Below, piece after piece: positions 28,779-38,171 of a DNA stretch of 64,000 bases. The stretch lies in contig JAILWO010000002.1 in the NCBI GenBank assembly GCA_025698895.1, forward strand, positions 62,001-126,000, in the 5' to 3' direction. The position numbers and the translations under genes are program-made. Positions within the stretch are counted from its first letter, which is position 1. Every line of letters begins with the position of its first letter. The notes under the pieces were generated by a model. The model made no database searches. It saw only the letters and a list, made by a program, of their open reading frames with translations, and had not been told where the DNA came from. The DNA comes from Rhizobiaceae bacterium. Lineage in GTDB: Bacteria > Pseudomonadota > Alphaproteobacteria > Rhizobiales > Rhizobiaceae.

Positions 28779-29522
28779 CTATCCGTTGAGGCGGGCGAAC
28801 GACTCCTCGTAGCGGCCCTCGCGTTCGGCGAAACGCAGGAAGTGCACGCGCTCGACGAGGATTTCATCGGCATCGGCGTCCTTCTCGAGCAGGGCCATGG
28901 TTTCGGAAATATAGTCCGAAAGCGGCATCGCGTTGGGGTCGCTCGCCTGCTGTGGACCCGTCAGTTCGGTCTGGACATAGGGCGGTGCCAGTTCGATCAC
29001 CTGCACCGGTGTCCCGCGCATCTGCGCCCGCAGCGACTGGCTGTAGGAATGAATGGCGGCCTTGGTCGCGCAATAGGTTGGAAAGGCGGCCCGCGGCAGG
29101 AACGCCAGCCCCGACGAAACCGTCAGCACGGCCGCGGCCGGCCTCGACATCAGGTGAGGCAGCAGCGCGCTCGTCAGGCGGATCGGCCCGAGCAGATTGG
29201 TGGTGATTGTCGCTTCCGCCGTGGCCGTGGTGCCGTCCTCGACCGTCTCGGCGCGCATGATGCCGGCATTGTTGACGAGGACGTTGAGGGCGGGGAAGTC
29301 CTGCACAATTAGCCTGGAGAAGGCGCTGATCGCGTCGGGGTCGTCGACGTCGAGCTGACGGGCATGGATGCCGGGATTGGCTTTCTCGACTTGCCTGAGC
29401 CTGTCCCGGTTGCGGCCGGTGACGATGACGTCGTTGCCCTTGGCCAGAAAGGCTTCGGCCAGCGCGCGCCCGATGCCGCTGCCGCCGCCGGTGATGAGGA
29501 TCGTGTTGCCGGTGATTTTCAT
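28779..29522 (-). CDS. short-chain dehydrogenase/reductase (DltE-like)
   Basis: A 247-residue SDR. The cofactor motif is ITGGGSGIGRALAEAF (TGxxxGIG), then VNNAGIM, the catalytic Ser in VLTVSSGLAFLP and the YxxxK in YCATKAAIHSYS. The whole resembles DltE-type oxidoreductases of broad substrate range. It is divergent from an AraC-type regulator, about 160 bp away, a common regulator-target layout. Confidence 0.93.
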   Translation of the reverse strand: MKITGNTILITGGGSGIGRALAEAFLAKGNDVIVTGRNRDRLRQVEKANPGIHARQLDVDDPDAISAFSRLIVQDFPALNVLVNNAGIMRAETVEDGTTATAEATITTNLLGPIRLTSALLPHLMSRPAAAVLTVSSGLAFLPRAAFPTYCATKAAIHSYSQSLRAQMRGTPVQVIELAPPYVQTELTGPQQASDPNAMPLSDYISETMALLEKDADADEILVERVHFLRFAEREGRYEESFARLNG

Positions 29523-29685
29523 CTCGGTCTCCTTCGGTGTGGAGCCGCAGAACTAGCGCCGCCCGCTTTTCAATGCCTGCCGCATCCTCGAAAGAACCTG
29601 CCTGTTTCTCCAAACCTCATGCCCGCGCTATTGTGAAAATAGCCGATGCTGGCGCTATTGAATGCCTGTTTCTGTAGAGGAACCG

Positions 29686-30585
29686 ATGATGCTCGACGAC
29701 CTCTCCCGCAGGGTGCTCGCCTATGCCGACAGCCGGAACGTTGGCGACGAACCGAGCGCGACGGACGTTCCGCGCTTGAACGTGTCGCGCCAGAGAATGC
29801 CCACGGAACTGGCCCCGGTCCTTTACGAGCCCATCTTCTGCCTGGTCTTGCAGGGCGCGAAACAGGCGCTTCAGGGGCGGCGCGTGGTCGATTTCCGCGA
29901 GGGGCACTCGGTGATCGTCGGCATCGATCTTCCCACGGAGGCTCGCGTCGTCGAAGCGTCGCACGAGCAGCCCTACATCGCCTTGGCGCTCAAGCTCGAC
30001 ATGGGCCTCGTTCGGGAACTGTCGACCGAACCGGGCGCGGATGGCGATTTCGGTCCGGACGGCGCCGCGATATCGGCGGCGGAGGCGGACGAGGCGATCA
30101 TCGACGCAATGGGGCGGCTTTTCGCGCTCGTTGAAAAGCCGGCGGCGCTGCCGGTCCTGCACCCGCTCTTGATGCGCGAGATCCACTATTGGCTGCTTTG
30201 CGCCAGCCACGGTTCGCTGCTGCGCGCCCTGGCGCGGGCCGGCAGCCATGCGTCGAGAATTGCCGAGGCCATCGCCATCATACGCGGGAATTTTGAACGG
30301 CCGCTTGTCGTGGCCGATCTCGCGGCCTCGGTGGGCATGAGCGTTTCCGCCTTCCATTTCCACTTCAAGGCCATCACCGGCACGACGCCGCTGCAATACC
30401 AGAAACGCCTGCGGCTGATCGAGGCAAGCCGGCTCATCCGGTCCGGGCGGCAGTCGGTCTCAAGCGCGGCGTTCAGCGTCGGCTACCAGAGCCCGACGCA
30501 GTTCTCGCGGGAATACGCCCGCACCTTCGGGCTGCCGCCGCTCAGGCACACGCGCGTGCCTGCACCCGTCTCAGCCCCGGATTAG
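29686..30585 (+). CDS. AraC-family transcriptional regulator
   Basis: A 299-residue regulator with an N-terminal AraC_N (AraC-type ligand) domain (about 30-175; LYEPIFCLVLQGAKQALQG) and a C-terminal pair of helix-turn-helix motifs: VADLAASVGMSVSAFHFHFK and SAAFSVGYQSPTQFSREYAR. AGAGG lies 5 bp before the ATG at 29686; an in-frame ATG at 29662 and another at 29689 also exist. It probably controls the divergent SDR gene. Confidence 0.92.
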   Translation: MMLDDLSRRVLAYADSRNVGDEPSATDVPRLNVSRQRMPTELAPVLYEPIFCLVLQGAKQALQGRRVVDFREGHSVIVGIDLPTEARVVEASHEQPYIALALKLDMGLVRELSTEPGADGDFGPDGAAISAAEADEAIIDAMGRLFALVEKPAALPVLHPLLMREIHYWLLCASHGSLLRALARAGSHASRIAEAIAIIRGNFERPLVVADLAASVGMSVSAFHFHFKAITGTTPLQYQKRLRLIEASRLIRSGRQSVSSAAFSVGYQSPTQFSREYARTFGLPPLRHTRVPAPVSAPD

Positions 30586-30737
30586 GACAATCGGGCGTTG
30601 AGGTAACAGGACGTCGCGACAGCTGAACGGTAGCTTGTCGCTCAATCTGCCCAACCGCGGCAGCGCCGGGGACGCCCGCCCTGGAACTTCGGGTGCCTCG
30701 GGATCGTTTTTTCAGCAAAGAGATTTTGGTGAACCAC

Positions 30738-31196
30738 ATGGCTGTGCAAGCAAAGCCGCGTCTTGTCGGCGTCAATCACGTTGCCCTCGAGGTAGGCGAT
30801 ATCGAGGAGGCTTTGGCATTCTATGGCAGCATCTTCGATTTCGAACTGCGCGGCGGTGACTTCAAGCCCGGCCGGAGTGTCGCATTCATCGATATGGGCG
30901 ATCAATTCATCGCTCTCAGTGAGGGCCGCTCCCAAAAACCCGACGATCACCGGCATTTTGGCCTGGTTGTCGATGATCGTTCACGCGTGCGCGAACTCGC
31001 GGAAGAGGCTGGCGCAAAGGTGCTGGACGGTCCGACACTCGATTTTCTCGATCCGTGGGGCAATCGCGTGCAGGTCGTCGAATACAAGGACATCCAGTTC
31101 TCGAAGACGGATGCCGTGCTGCAAGCCATGAATTTGGAACTGGATAAGACCCAGGAAGCCCGCGAAGAACTGCGCGCGAAAGGCATCGGTTCCTGA
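30738..31196 (+). CDS. VOC (glyoxalase-fold) protein
   Basis: A 152-residue single-module VOC protein. It begins VGVNHVALEVGDIEEALAFY, where the His is the usual first metal ligand, then HFGLVVDD and FLDPWGNRVQVVEY with the final Glu ligand. A short helical tail (about 120-152) follows the core. It stands alone between the AraC gene and a membrane protein; the ribosome site is weak. No substrate can be inferred. Confidence 0.9.
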   Translation: MAVQAKPRLVGVNHVALEVGDIEEALAFYGSIFDFELRGGDFKPGRSVAFIDMGDQFIALSEGRSQKPDDHRHFGLVVDDRSRVRELAEEAGAKVLDGPTLDFLDPWGNRVQVVEYKDIQFSKTDAVLQAMNLELDKTQEAREELRAKGIGS

Positions 31197-31329
31197 TGTG
31201 AGACGCGCAAGCAGGCGGTCGGCACTGGAAGGCATTCAAAGTTGATCGGCTGGTGAATCGATCGACCCCGGACGCCGCTCCTTTTCAACCGCACGACAGG
31301 CGGCGCCAGATGGCAAGGAAGGCTGTGTT

Positions 31330-31842
31330 TTGGTCGACGGGGCGCGAATTACGTCCGATACCGACACATCGCTCGCGCCAGACTTCTACGAGTGGACGCT
31401 GGCCGTTGCCGCCGCCGCTCTTTTCCTGCTCGTCCTCATGGCACTGGTGCGCGGGATCGAGAATTGGCGAGCCATCGAGCCGTTGGTCTGGATTCATATT
31501 GCGACGGTCATGCTGCCGCTTGCCATCACGCCGATACAACTCCTGCGTCGCCGCGGCGACGGCGCGCACCGCGCGCTCGGGCGGATCTGGGCCCTGTCCC
31601 TGTTCATGACGGCCATGATTTCCTTCGGGATACGCGACATCAATGACGGCGGGCTCAGCTACATCCATATTTTCTCGGTCGTCACCGTCATCACCGTGCC
31701 ACTGCTCGTCCTTGCCGCGCGCAGGCACAGGATCGCCCGGCATCGCAACTCTGTGCGCTGGCTCGTCACCGGCGCGTTGCTGGCGGCCGGCTACTTCACC
31801 CTGATTCCGGGCCGGATGCTGGGAGGCTGGCTCTGGGGCTGA
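31330..31842 (+). CDS. DUF2306-like membrane protein
   Basis: A 170-residue protein with four hydrophobic segments (about 21-41, 51-70, 85-100 and 115-130) and a fifth near the C-terminus. The RRRGDGAHRALGRIWALSLF loop is characteristic of the DUF2306 type. The start appears to be TTG at 31330, preceded by AAGGAAGG; no in-frame ATG lies upstream of the first helix. Function unknown. Confidence 0.7.
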   Translation: MVDGARITSDTDTSLAPDFYEWTLAVAAAALFLLVLMALVRGIENWRAIEPLVWIHIATVMLPLAITPIQLLRRRGDGAHRALGRIWALSLFMTAMISFGIRDINDGGLSYIHIFSVVTVITVPLLVLAARRHRIARHRNSVRWLVTGALLAAGYFTLIPGRMLGGWLWG

Positions 31843-31955
31843 GAGCCGAGCCAGGGATACGTCTTGTGGCAGGCCGGCGCGGAATGGTGTCCCCGTCGCG
31901 CCGCCTGAAGCTTCCGATCAACACGCACGGCGATCCGCCGGAACGGTCGGCGCGA

Positions 31956-32438
31956 TCAGTCGGCCCCGTCCTCGGCCTCGATCCGGTCGTTGACGAGAAG
32001 GACCGAGTAGAGTCCGGCCGCGCCGGTTTTGTTGCCGGAGGCGGCGTCGGCGGCGAACAAGGTGGTTCCATCGGCGGCGCGCCAGCAAAGCATCCGCTTG
32101 CCATAGGGCGATCGGCAGTCCTCCCCGGGACCGTCGAAACCGAGCTCTCGGGCGACCTGCCTCGCATAGTCCTCGCGGGGAAGCGGCGAGGCTTCCCATC
32201 GGGCGATGTAGTGGGCGCGGTCCTTGGGCGAGAGGGTGGCTGTGATGGTCGTGGTGCCGCGCGTGCAGGTGACGTAGGGGTTGCCATAGAGATCGTCACA
32301 GCGGTCCTTGAGGTTCTGCCTGATCTCGGCGATGCCCATGCCCGGACGGATGCCGAGACGGTCGTCCGCCGACGCCGGCAAGGCCGCCAACTGGATGACT
32401 GAGGCGCTCAGAAGAGCGGCGACGAGGCGCATCGGCAT
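31956..32438 (-). CDS. exported hypothetical protein
   Basis: A 160-residue protein starting MPMRLVAALLSASVIQLAALPASA, a clear signal peptide with an ASA cleavage site. The mature part has three to four Cys (KDRCDDLYG, VTCTRG, EDCRSPYGKRMLCW), probably two disulfides. GGAGG is 5 bp upstream of the chosen ATG. It is likely a small periplasmic protein; no family recognised. Confidence 0.78.
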   Translation of the reverse strand: MPMRLVAALLSASVIQLAALPASADDRLGIRPGMGIAEIRQNLKDRCDDLYGNPYVTCTRGTTTITATLSPKDRAHYIARWEASPLPREDYARQVARELGFDGPGEDCRSPYGKRMLCWRAADGTTLFAADAASGNKTGAAGLYSVLLVNDRIEAEDGAD

Positions 32439-32539
32439 GAAGACCTCCACAATTCTCGGGCGGGAGCCGCAGCTTAGCGCGGAAACCAGCCAATGTCACA
32501 ATCGGGGCCGCGTGTTTTCGCCGTCGCGGTGACCGATCG

Positions 32540-32671
32540 ATGGATCTCCATTCCGGGCTTGACGAGCTGTTCATCCTCCTGCTGGCCCTGGTCGTCATGC
32601 TCGAACCGCGCATCTCCGACGCCGGCATCATCGACGTGACGAAATTCGAGAAGGTGGATCTGTTCGTGTGA
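32540..32671 (+). CDS. possible small hydrophobic ORF (43 codons)
   Basis: An open frame that starts ATGGATCTCC and encodes MDLHSGLDELFILLLALVVM followed by a polar tail. GGTGA lies about 7 bp upstream. It looks like a single membrane helix, but the ORF overlaps nothing that confirms it and could be chance in high-GC DNA. Confidence 0.25.
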   Translation: MDLHSGLDELFILLLALVVMLEPRISDAGIIDVTKFEKVDLFV

Positions 32672-32681
32672 GTGGGAAGGT

Positions 32682-33584
32682 TCAGGAGAAGGGCAGGCCT
32701 CTCACCTGATCCTTGAGCCATTCCACCGCCGGATCGCCTTCGGTCCCGGCCGGCCACGCCATCGCGACCGAAAAGCCGGTCAGCGCGAGCGGCGGGGTAA
32801 AAAGCCTCAAGCCGTATTCGCCAGCGAAACGCCGCGCCACGCGGCGCGCGATCGTCATGACCAGATCGGTCTCGGCGACAATGGCCGGCGCGGCCAGGAA
32901 ATGCGGTACGGTGACCGCGATCTGCCTCACCCGTCCGAGCCGGGCAAGCGCTGTGTCGACAGGGCCGCTTGTTCCCGCCTTCGGCGCGATCAGCACATGG
33001 CCTTCAACCAGGAACTCGTCCAGCGTTGGCGTGGCCGAGAGGCGCGGGTGGTCGCGCCGGGCAATCGCCACATAGTCCTCGTGAAAGAGCGTCTCACTGT
33101 TGCGCGCCGCCTGAAGCGACCAGGCGTCGCGGATCGCCAGGTCGTGATCACCCTGGGACAGATGTCTGGCGAAATCCCCCTCCAGCGGCAGGATTTCCAC
33201 CGTCACGCCCGGCGCGCCGCCACGCAAGCCGGCGATCAGCGGGGCGAGAACGGCAAATGCCGCGTAATCATTGGCCGCGATGCGGAAGCGGCGTTCCGAC
33301 CTTGCCGGATCGAACTGCCGCGCCGGATTCAGCGTCTCCTCGATTTCTTCCATCAGCCGGTGCACCCTGGGTCGCAAATCCAAGGCAAGGCGGGTCAACA
33401 CCATTGCCCGGCCGTTGCGCACCATGAGCGGGTCGTCCAGCGCCTCGCGCAGCCGCGAAAGGGCGGCGCTGGTGGCCGGTTGGCTGAGATTGAGCGCTCG
33501 CGCGGCCGCCGACACCTGGCCTTCCGACAGGAGCGCGTCGAGCGCTCGCAAGAGATTGAGGTCGAAGGATCGGATATTCGTCAT
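32682..33584 (-). CDS. LysR-family transcriptional regulator
   Basis: A 300-residue regulator. The N-terminal helix-turn-helix reads FDLNLLRALDALLSEGQVS, then AARALNLSQPATSAALSRLR, and the ligand-binding domain begins near 90 (RRFRIAANDYAAFAVLAPL), the NodD/NahR-like group. It is divergent from the alpha/beta hydrolase gene across 95 bp, the usual layout for a LysR protein and its target. Confidence 0.94.
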   Translation of the reverse strand: MTNIRSFDLNLLRALDALLSEGQVSAAARALNLSQPATSAALSRLREALDDPLMVRNGRAMVLTRLALDLRPRVHRLMEEIEETLNPARQFDPARSERRFRIAANDYAAFAVLAPLIAGLRGGAPGVTVEILPLEGDFARHLSQGDHDLAIRDAWSLQAARNSETLFHEDYVAIARRDHPRLSATPTLDEFLVEGHVLIAPKAGTSGPVDTALARLGRVRQIAVTVPHFLAAPAIVAETDLVMTIARRVARRFAGEYGLRLFTPPLALTGFSVAMAWPAGTEGDPAVEWLKDQVRGLPFS

Positions 33585-33599
33585 ATGTATGGATCATAT
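33583..33599. promoter_or_regulatory. possible LysR operator
   Basis: ATATG-N7-CATAT is an exact dyad that overlaps the lysR start codon and contains the T-N11-A pattern expected of LysR-type sites (TATGTATGGATCATA). It would suit autorepression; the match is short. Confidence 0.4.
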
Positions 33600-33679
33600 A
33601 GCAAATATCGATTTGAAGAATAGACGGATGGTTCCCAGTTTCCTGCTGCATCATTTCACGCAGCAGCCAGGAGAAGACG

Positions 33680-34558
33680 ATGCGCGAGGAACGATTCAGC
33701 TTTCAAAGCCGAGGAGAGCCGATGGTGGGCACGCTCTACCGGCCCGATGGCGAGGCCCATGGCGCCGTGGTGACGACCGGGCCGCTGACTTCGGTGAAGG
33801 AACAGGCGTCGGGTGCCTATGCGCGCGCTCTTGCGGAGCGGGGCTACGCGGCGCTGGCCTTCGATCATCGCGGTTTCGGCCAGAGCGGCGGGCTGCCGCG
33901 GCAGTTCGAGACGCCCCAGGGCAAGGCGGCCGATATCGCCGAGGCGATCACGGCGCTGTCGCAGGATGAGCGGACGGCTGGTCTGCGCGCTTTCGCGGTC
34001 GGCATATGCGCGGGCGGCGGCTACATGGCACAGGCCGTGGCGAATGACTGGCGGGTACGCGGTTTCGCCGGGGTGGCGGGCGTCTATCCGAACGCGGACC
34101 AGACGCGCTCATGGATGGGCGACGGCTACCAGAGGGCGATAGACAGAGCGCGGGCGGCGGAGAAAAGATGGCGCGAAACCGGCTATGTGGAGACGATTCC
34201 GGCAGTGGCGCCCGACAATGGCGATGTCGCGATGCCGCTCACCGAAGCCTATGAATTTTACGGCACGCAGCGCGGCACGGTACCCAACTATGTCAACGGA
34301 TTCGCCGTGCAGTCGCGCGCCTATACGCTGCCCTTCGATGTGCAGCGTATCGCCGGCGACATCAGGGCGCCGACGATCGTGGTTCATTCGGAAAAGGCGC
34401 TGGCGCCCTCGCTCGCCCATCGCTTCTTCGACGCGCTGACGGTGGAGAAGGAAGAGCTTTGGCTGCAATCGCAGGGCCAGATCGACTTCTACGACGACGC
34501 GGAGCTGATTGGTCCGGCTGCTGACGCGATCGACAATTTCTTCCGCCGCCTGCCTTGA
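33680..34558 (+). CDS. alpha/beta hydrolase with Cys nucleophile motif
   Basis: A 292-residue alpha/beta-hydrolase. The N-terminal strand region is VGTLYRPDGEAHGAVV and the oxyanion/helix segment YAALAFDHRGFGQSGG. The nucleophile elbow reads GICAGGGY, where Cys replaces Ser as in dienelactone hydrolases. Candidate Asp is in VVHSEKALAPSLAHRFFD. It could be a hydrolase of esters or lactones, controlled by the divergent LysR protein. Confidence 0.88.
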   Translation: MREERFSFQSRGEPMVGTLYRPDGEAHGAVVTTGPLTSVKEQASGAYARALAERGYAALAFDHRGFGQSGGLPRQFETPQGKAADIAEAITALSQDERTAGLRAFAVGICAGGGYMAQAVANDWRVRGFAGVAGVYPNADQTRSWMGDGYQRAIDRARAAEKRWRETGYVETIPAVAPDNGDVAMPLTEAYEFYGTQRGTVPNYVNGFAVQSRAYTLPFDVQRIAGDIRAPTIVVHSEKALAPSLAHRFFDALTVEKEELWLQSQGQIDFYDDAELIGPAADAIDNFFRRLP

Positions 34559-34797
34559 GCCGCGATGAAGCTGCCGCCCGTCGGCTACCTGCCCAGCCAA
34601 GACCGAATACGGGATCGGCATCTCCTGTGTGCTATCGAGCGTGGGCTGGCGGCGGTTGTCCGCGTTTGCAACAGGGATGGTGGCGGAGGGTTCGCGACCA
34701 AGTGCGAACTCGCCGCCCAGCGGGCGAGGCTGTCCACCGGCCGGCCAGCCCCCGTCGGAGCCGTGAGCGAAGCGAACTGGCGTGAAAATATGAAAAA

Positions 34798-34887
<90 letters not shown>

Positions 34888-35114
34888 GTCCGCGTCCCGG
34901 TCGCTCCCGATCCGCCAGCCGAAAGGGCCGAGGGACGGGGCGCGATCGCGCGCCGGGGCCCGTCTAGTCGATTGGCCGGCGAATGCCAAGCCGAAACCGG
35001 CCCGTGAACCGTCACGGGACAAAATGAAGCGACACCGGACAGAGCGGCGGATTGCGCGCGGGACGCTTCAAGCCTATCTCTGGCGGGACAAAACAGCGTA
35101 TCGCAAGGTCGGTC

Positions 35115-35435
35115 ATGATCCGGTTCCTGTTCAGGCTGCTGGCTACGGTCGCGCTGGCGGTGGCCGTGGTCATGGCGGTGCTCGACGCGACGCGCTCGAT
35201 CGCCACGTCCACGGTCAGCCTGACGGCGCTGGCCGAAAGCTGGCAGGCCGCGTCTCCGCAAACGCTGGAGGGCTTGCGCCAGACGGTGGTGGAGACGGCC
35301 GGCGAACCGGCCTGGCGGGCGATCGAGGCGTCGGTCCTGTCGCTGCCGGGCTTCGTCGCCTTCGCCGTGCTTGCCCTTTTGCTCTACGCGATCGGCCATC
35401 GGCCGCAACGGCGGGCAAGGCCGGCCCTGCGCTGA
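35115..35435 (+). CDS. hypothetical membrane protein
   Basis: A 106-residue protein with two hydrophobic helices, [20 protein letters not shown] at the N-terminus and [16 protein letters not shown] near the C-terminus, joined by about 55 soluble residues ([20 protein letters not shown]). It precedes msrA by 20 bp and may be cotranscribed with it. No family recognised. Confidence 0.7.
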   Translation: MIRFLFRLLATVALAVAVVMAVLDATRSIATSTVSLTALAESWQAASPQTLEGLRQTVVETAGEPAWRAIEASVLSLPGFVAFAVLALLLYAIGHRPQRRARPALR

Positions 35436-35455
35436 CGCTCCCGAAAGGAAACGCC

Positions 35456-36136
35456 ATGTTCTTCCTGTCCGACATGCTCAACAAGAAGCTGAAGCTTCCC
35501 GGTCCCGGCGAGGCGCTGCCAGGCCGCGAGGCGCCGCTGCCGACCGCCACGCATCATGCGGTCAACGGCCGGCCGCTCAAGGGGCCCTTTCCCGAGGGGC
35601 TGGAGGTCGCCTATTTCGGCATGGGCTGCTTCTGGGGCGCGGAGCGCCTGTTCTGGCAAACGCCGGGCGTATGGGTCACGGCCGTCGGCTACCAGGGCGG
35701 CGTCACGCCCAATCCCACCTATCAGGAGACCTGCACCGGCATGACCGGGCACGCCGAGACAGTGATGGTCGTTTACGATCCGAACCAGGTGTCCTTCGCC
35801 GAACTGCTGCGCATCTTCTGGGAAAGCCACGATCCCACCCAGGGCATGCGTCAGGGCAACGATGTCGGCACCACCTATCGCTCGACGATCTACACCACGA
35901 CGCCCGAACAGCTTTCGGCCGCGCTCGCCTCGCGCGAGGCCTATGGCGAGGCGCTGAAAAAGAAGGGGTTCTCCAGGATCACGACCGAGATCGCCGAGGC
36001 GCCCGTCTTCTATTACGCCGAGGACTACCACCAGCAATATCTGGACAAGAACCCCGGCGGCTACTGCGCCCTGCGCGGCACCGGCGTCGACTGCGCGGTG
36101 GCTCGCCTCAGGGCATCGCCCGGTAGGCCAGGGTGA
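35456..36136 (+). CDS. msrA: peptide-methionine (S)-S-oxide reductase
   Basis: A 226-residue repair enzyme that reduces methionine S-sulfoxide. The active site is GMGCFWGAE with Cys58, and later [18 protein letters not shown], the typical MsrA C-terminal recognition segment with a resolving Cys. The ATG at 35456 has AAAGGAA 6 bp upstream and gives the longer alphaproteobacterial form (about 210-225), which has a 45-residue N-terminal extension. Its end overlaps the minus-strand DUF1772 gene by about 29 bp. Confidence 0.97.
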   Translation: MFFLSDMLNKKLKLPGPGEALPGREAPLPTATHHAVNGRPLKGPFPEGLEVAYFGMGCFWGAERLFWQTPGVWVTAVGYQGGVTPNPTYQETCTGMTGHAETVMVVYDPNQVSFAELLRIFWESHDPTQGMRQGNDVGTTYRSTIYTTTPEQLSAALASREAYGEALKKKGFSRITTEIAEAPVFYYAEDYHQQYLDKNPGGYCALRGTGVDCAVARLRASPGRPG

Positions 36137-36599
36137 AAGCCAGCGCGGCGGCGAGGCAGGCGACCGTGCGGACATGGTTCCACATCGTCCAGCGGTCGAG
36201 ATAGACGGTCCAGTAGTCGGCGGCCGCGGGCGAGGCGGGATCCATGCCCGCCAGGGCCTCGTTCATCGGCACGTTGGCCGCGACCGTGACGCCGAACATG
36301 CCGGCCACGATCAGCACCGCGCCGCACAGGATCCACAACGCGCCGGGCTGGGCCGTTCCGAAGAGCGCGGTCGCCGCCAGGATCGCCGAAATGAGCGGCA
36401 CGCCGAAGAACGCGAGGAAGAAGAGGGGGTTCTGGACCACCACATTGATCGCCTGCATGGCCGCCACGCCCGAGGGGGCGTCGATGCGGCCGAGACCGGC
36501 CATCACCGTGTTGGAGAAGGCGAAGAAGAAACCGCCGAGCAGACCCGAACCGATCGCGGCAAGCAGAACCGCCCAGGACATGGCCTGTCCCATGGTCAT
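36108..36599 (-). CDS. DUF1772-like membrane protein
   Basis: A 163-residue protein with four hydrophobic segments: [54 protein letters not shown] and a final one near the C-terminus. NVPMNEAL and [17 protein letters not shown] are the DUF1772/anthrone-oxygenase pattern. The ATG at 36599 overlaps the stop of the NmrA-like gene by 4 bp (ATGA), so the two genes are one transcript with the TetR regulator divergent. Confidence 0.85.
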   Translation of the reverse strand: MTMGQAMSWAVLLAAIGSGLLGGFFFAFSNTVMAGLGRIDAPSGVAAMQAINVVVQNPLFFLAFFGVPLISAILAATALFGTAQPGALWILCGAVLIVAGMFGVTVAANVPMNEALAGMDPASPAAADYWTVYLDRWTMWNHVRTVACLAAALAFTLAYRAMP

Positions 36600-37423
36600 G
36601 CTCCCCACACGCCCGACGCGGCCGCGTCGCGGGCATAGTCGCAAAAGTCGCGCGGCTTACGTCCGAGTGCCCGGCTGACGCCGTCGGCTACGCTCTCGTT
36701 GCGGCCGTCGAGAACCTCGCGCGCCAGATAGACGAGCAACTGAATGTAGTGCTCCGGCACGTCGGCCTCCTTCAGGGCGGCAACGTAGTCTTCCACGGTG
36801 ACAGGCACGTAACGGATGTCACGCCCGGCTGCCTTGCCGATTTCACCGACCGCCTCGGCGAAGGTCATCAGCCGTGGTCCGGTGACGTCGTAAATCTTGC
36901 CGGCATGGCCCTGCTGCGTGAGTGCCATTGTCACCACGTCGGCGATATCCTCGGCATCGACGAAGGGTTCGGTGACGCCATCGGCGGGAAAGGCCACCTC
37001 GCCGGCCAGGACGCCGTCGAGAAAGAAGCTCTCGCTGAAGTTCTGCATGAACCAGGCCGCCCGCACCACGGTCCATTCCGCGCCAGAACCGATCAGCGCC
37101 TGCTCGGCGCGCTCGGCGTCTTCCTCCCCGCGGCCCGACAGGAACACGAGACGGCGACAGCCGCGATCCACCGCCAGACGGACGAAGGCGTCGATGTCGT
37201 CGACCCCGCCCGGCACCGTCACGTCGGGATAGTAGGTGATATAGGCGGCCTGGGCGCCGTCCACCGCGGCGGCCCAGCTGTCGCGATCCTTCCAGTCGAA
37301 GACTCGCGTGGCGGACCTCGAGCCTATCCGGAAGGGGCGGCCGAGCGCTTCCAGCCTCCGGGCCACGCGACTGCCTGTCTTGCCGCCGCCGCCGATGAGC
37401 AGAATGGGCCGGTGGATGGTCAT
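36596..37423 (-). CDS. NmrA-like NAD(P)-binding protein
   Basis: A 275-residue atypical SDR. The cofactor motif is ILLIGGGGKTGSRVARRLEALG, followed by VFLSGRGEEDAERAEQ and AEWTVVRAAWFMQNF, a typical NmrA/quinone-oxidoreductase-2 (QorB) pattern without the Tyr-x3-Lys pair. Substrate unknown; many act as redox sensors or NAD(P)H:quinone reductases. The frame runs far upstream but the ATG at 37423 has GGAG about 10 bp before it. Regulated by the divergent TetR through the tandem palindromes. Confidence 0.9.
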   Translation of the reverse strand: MTIHRPILLIGGGGKTGSRVARRLEALGRPFRIGSRSATRVFDWKDRDSWAAAVDGAQAAYITYYPDVTVPGGVDDIDAFVRLAVDRGCRRLVFLSGRGEEDAERAEQALIGSGAEWTVVRAAWFMQNFSESFFLDGVLAGEVAFPADGVTEPFVDAEDIADVVTMALTQQGHAGKIYDVTGPRLMTFAEAVGEIGKAAGRDIRYVPVTVEDYVAALKEADVPEHYIQLLVYLAREVLDGRNESVADGVSRALGRKPRDFCDYARDAAASGVWGA

Positions 37424-37444
37424 GACGCATATCTCCGTTGTTGA

Positions 37445-37465
37445 AATATGAGAAACCCTCATATT
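37445..37465. promoter_or_regulatory. TetR operator, site 1
   Basis: AATATGAG-N5-CTCATATT is a perfect 8+8 dyad centred 33 bp upstream of the NmrA-like start. Site 2 (37470-37490) is a degenerate copy. Confidence 0.75.
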
Positions 37466-37469
37466 GAAA

Positions 37470-37490
37470 AATGTGATAAACTCTCGTATT
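37470..37490. promoter_or_regulatory. TetR operator, site 2 (degenerate)
   Basis: This 21-bp site matches site 1 at 17 of 21 positions (AATGTGATAAAC, then TCTCGTATT) and is centred 25 bp to its right. It lies 36 bp upstream of the tetR start. Confidence 0.65.
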
Positions 37491-37525
37491 ATGGCTGTCA
37501 AGAAAAACATGAGGAATTTTCGCAT

Positions 37526-38164
37526 ATGGTCGAAGGCATGACCGACGCGGTCGAAGCGCCGTCCGCCGGGGCGGGCAAGAGGCCGGTCCAGCAGCGAAGC
37601 CGGGAGCGGGTGGAAAGGATGCTTGCGGCCGCCACCGAACTGATCGCGGCCAAGGGCAGCGACGCGCTGAAAATGAGCGAGGTCGCCGAGCGTGCCGGCG
37701 TGCCGATCGGCTCGCTCTACCAGTTCTTCCCCGACAAGGGCGCGATCATCCACCGGCTTGCCGAACGTTGCGCGGAGGAAAGCCGGGATTGCATCGCGAC
37801 GGGACTGGCCGACGTGCGCGACGTTGCCGGGTTCGAGCGCGCCTTTCGCGACCTCTACGATCTCTACTATCGCATCTTCCTGGCCCAGCCCGCGCGGCGC
37901 GACATCTGGTTCGCCGTGCAGGCCGACAAGGCGCTGCGGGCGATGGAGATAGCCGAGAGCCGCTACAACGGAGCCGTTCTCGCGGGGGTGCTGAAGCGGC
38001 TGCGGCCGGACGCCGACGAGAAGGCGCTCGAGGCGTCGGCCTTTCTCGTGATGAGCCTGGGGGAGGCGACGGTGCGGCTCGCGGTCTCGGTGGAACGCGC
38101 CGAGGGCGAGCGGCTGATGGAAGGTTACAAGCGCATGGCGGTCAGGGAACTGCTCGGCGCCTGA
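37526..38164 (+). CDS. TetR-family transcriptional regulator
   Basis: A 212-residue repressor. The helix-turn-helix at about 30-75 reads MLAAATELIAAKGSDALKMS then VAERAGVPIGSLYQFFPDKG. The remainder is a TetR_C ligand domain (about 90-205). It is divergent from the NmrA/DUF1772 pair with two tandem operators between. The start at 37526 has GAGG 12 bp upstream; an ATG four codons later (37538) is an alternative. Confidence 0.92.
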   Translation: MVEGMTDAVEAPSAGAGKRPVQQRSRERVERMLAAATELIAAKGSDALKMSEVAERAGVPIGSLYQFFPDKGAIIHRLAERCAEESRDCIATGLADVRDVAGFERAFRDLYDLYYRIFLAQPARRDIWFAVQADKALRAMEIAESRYNGAVLAGVLKRLRPDADEKALEASAFLVMSLGEATVRLAVSVERAEGERLMEGYKRMAVRELLGA

Positions 38165-38171
38165 ACCGCGA

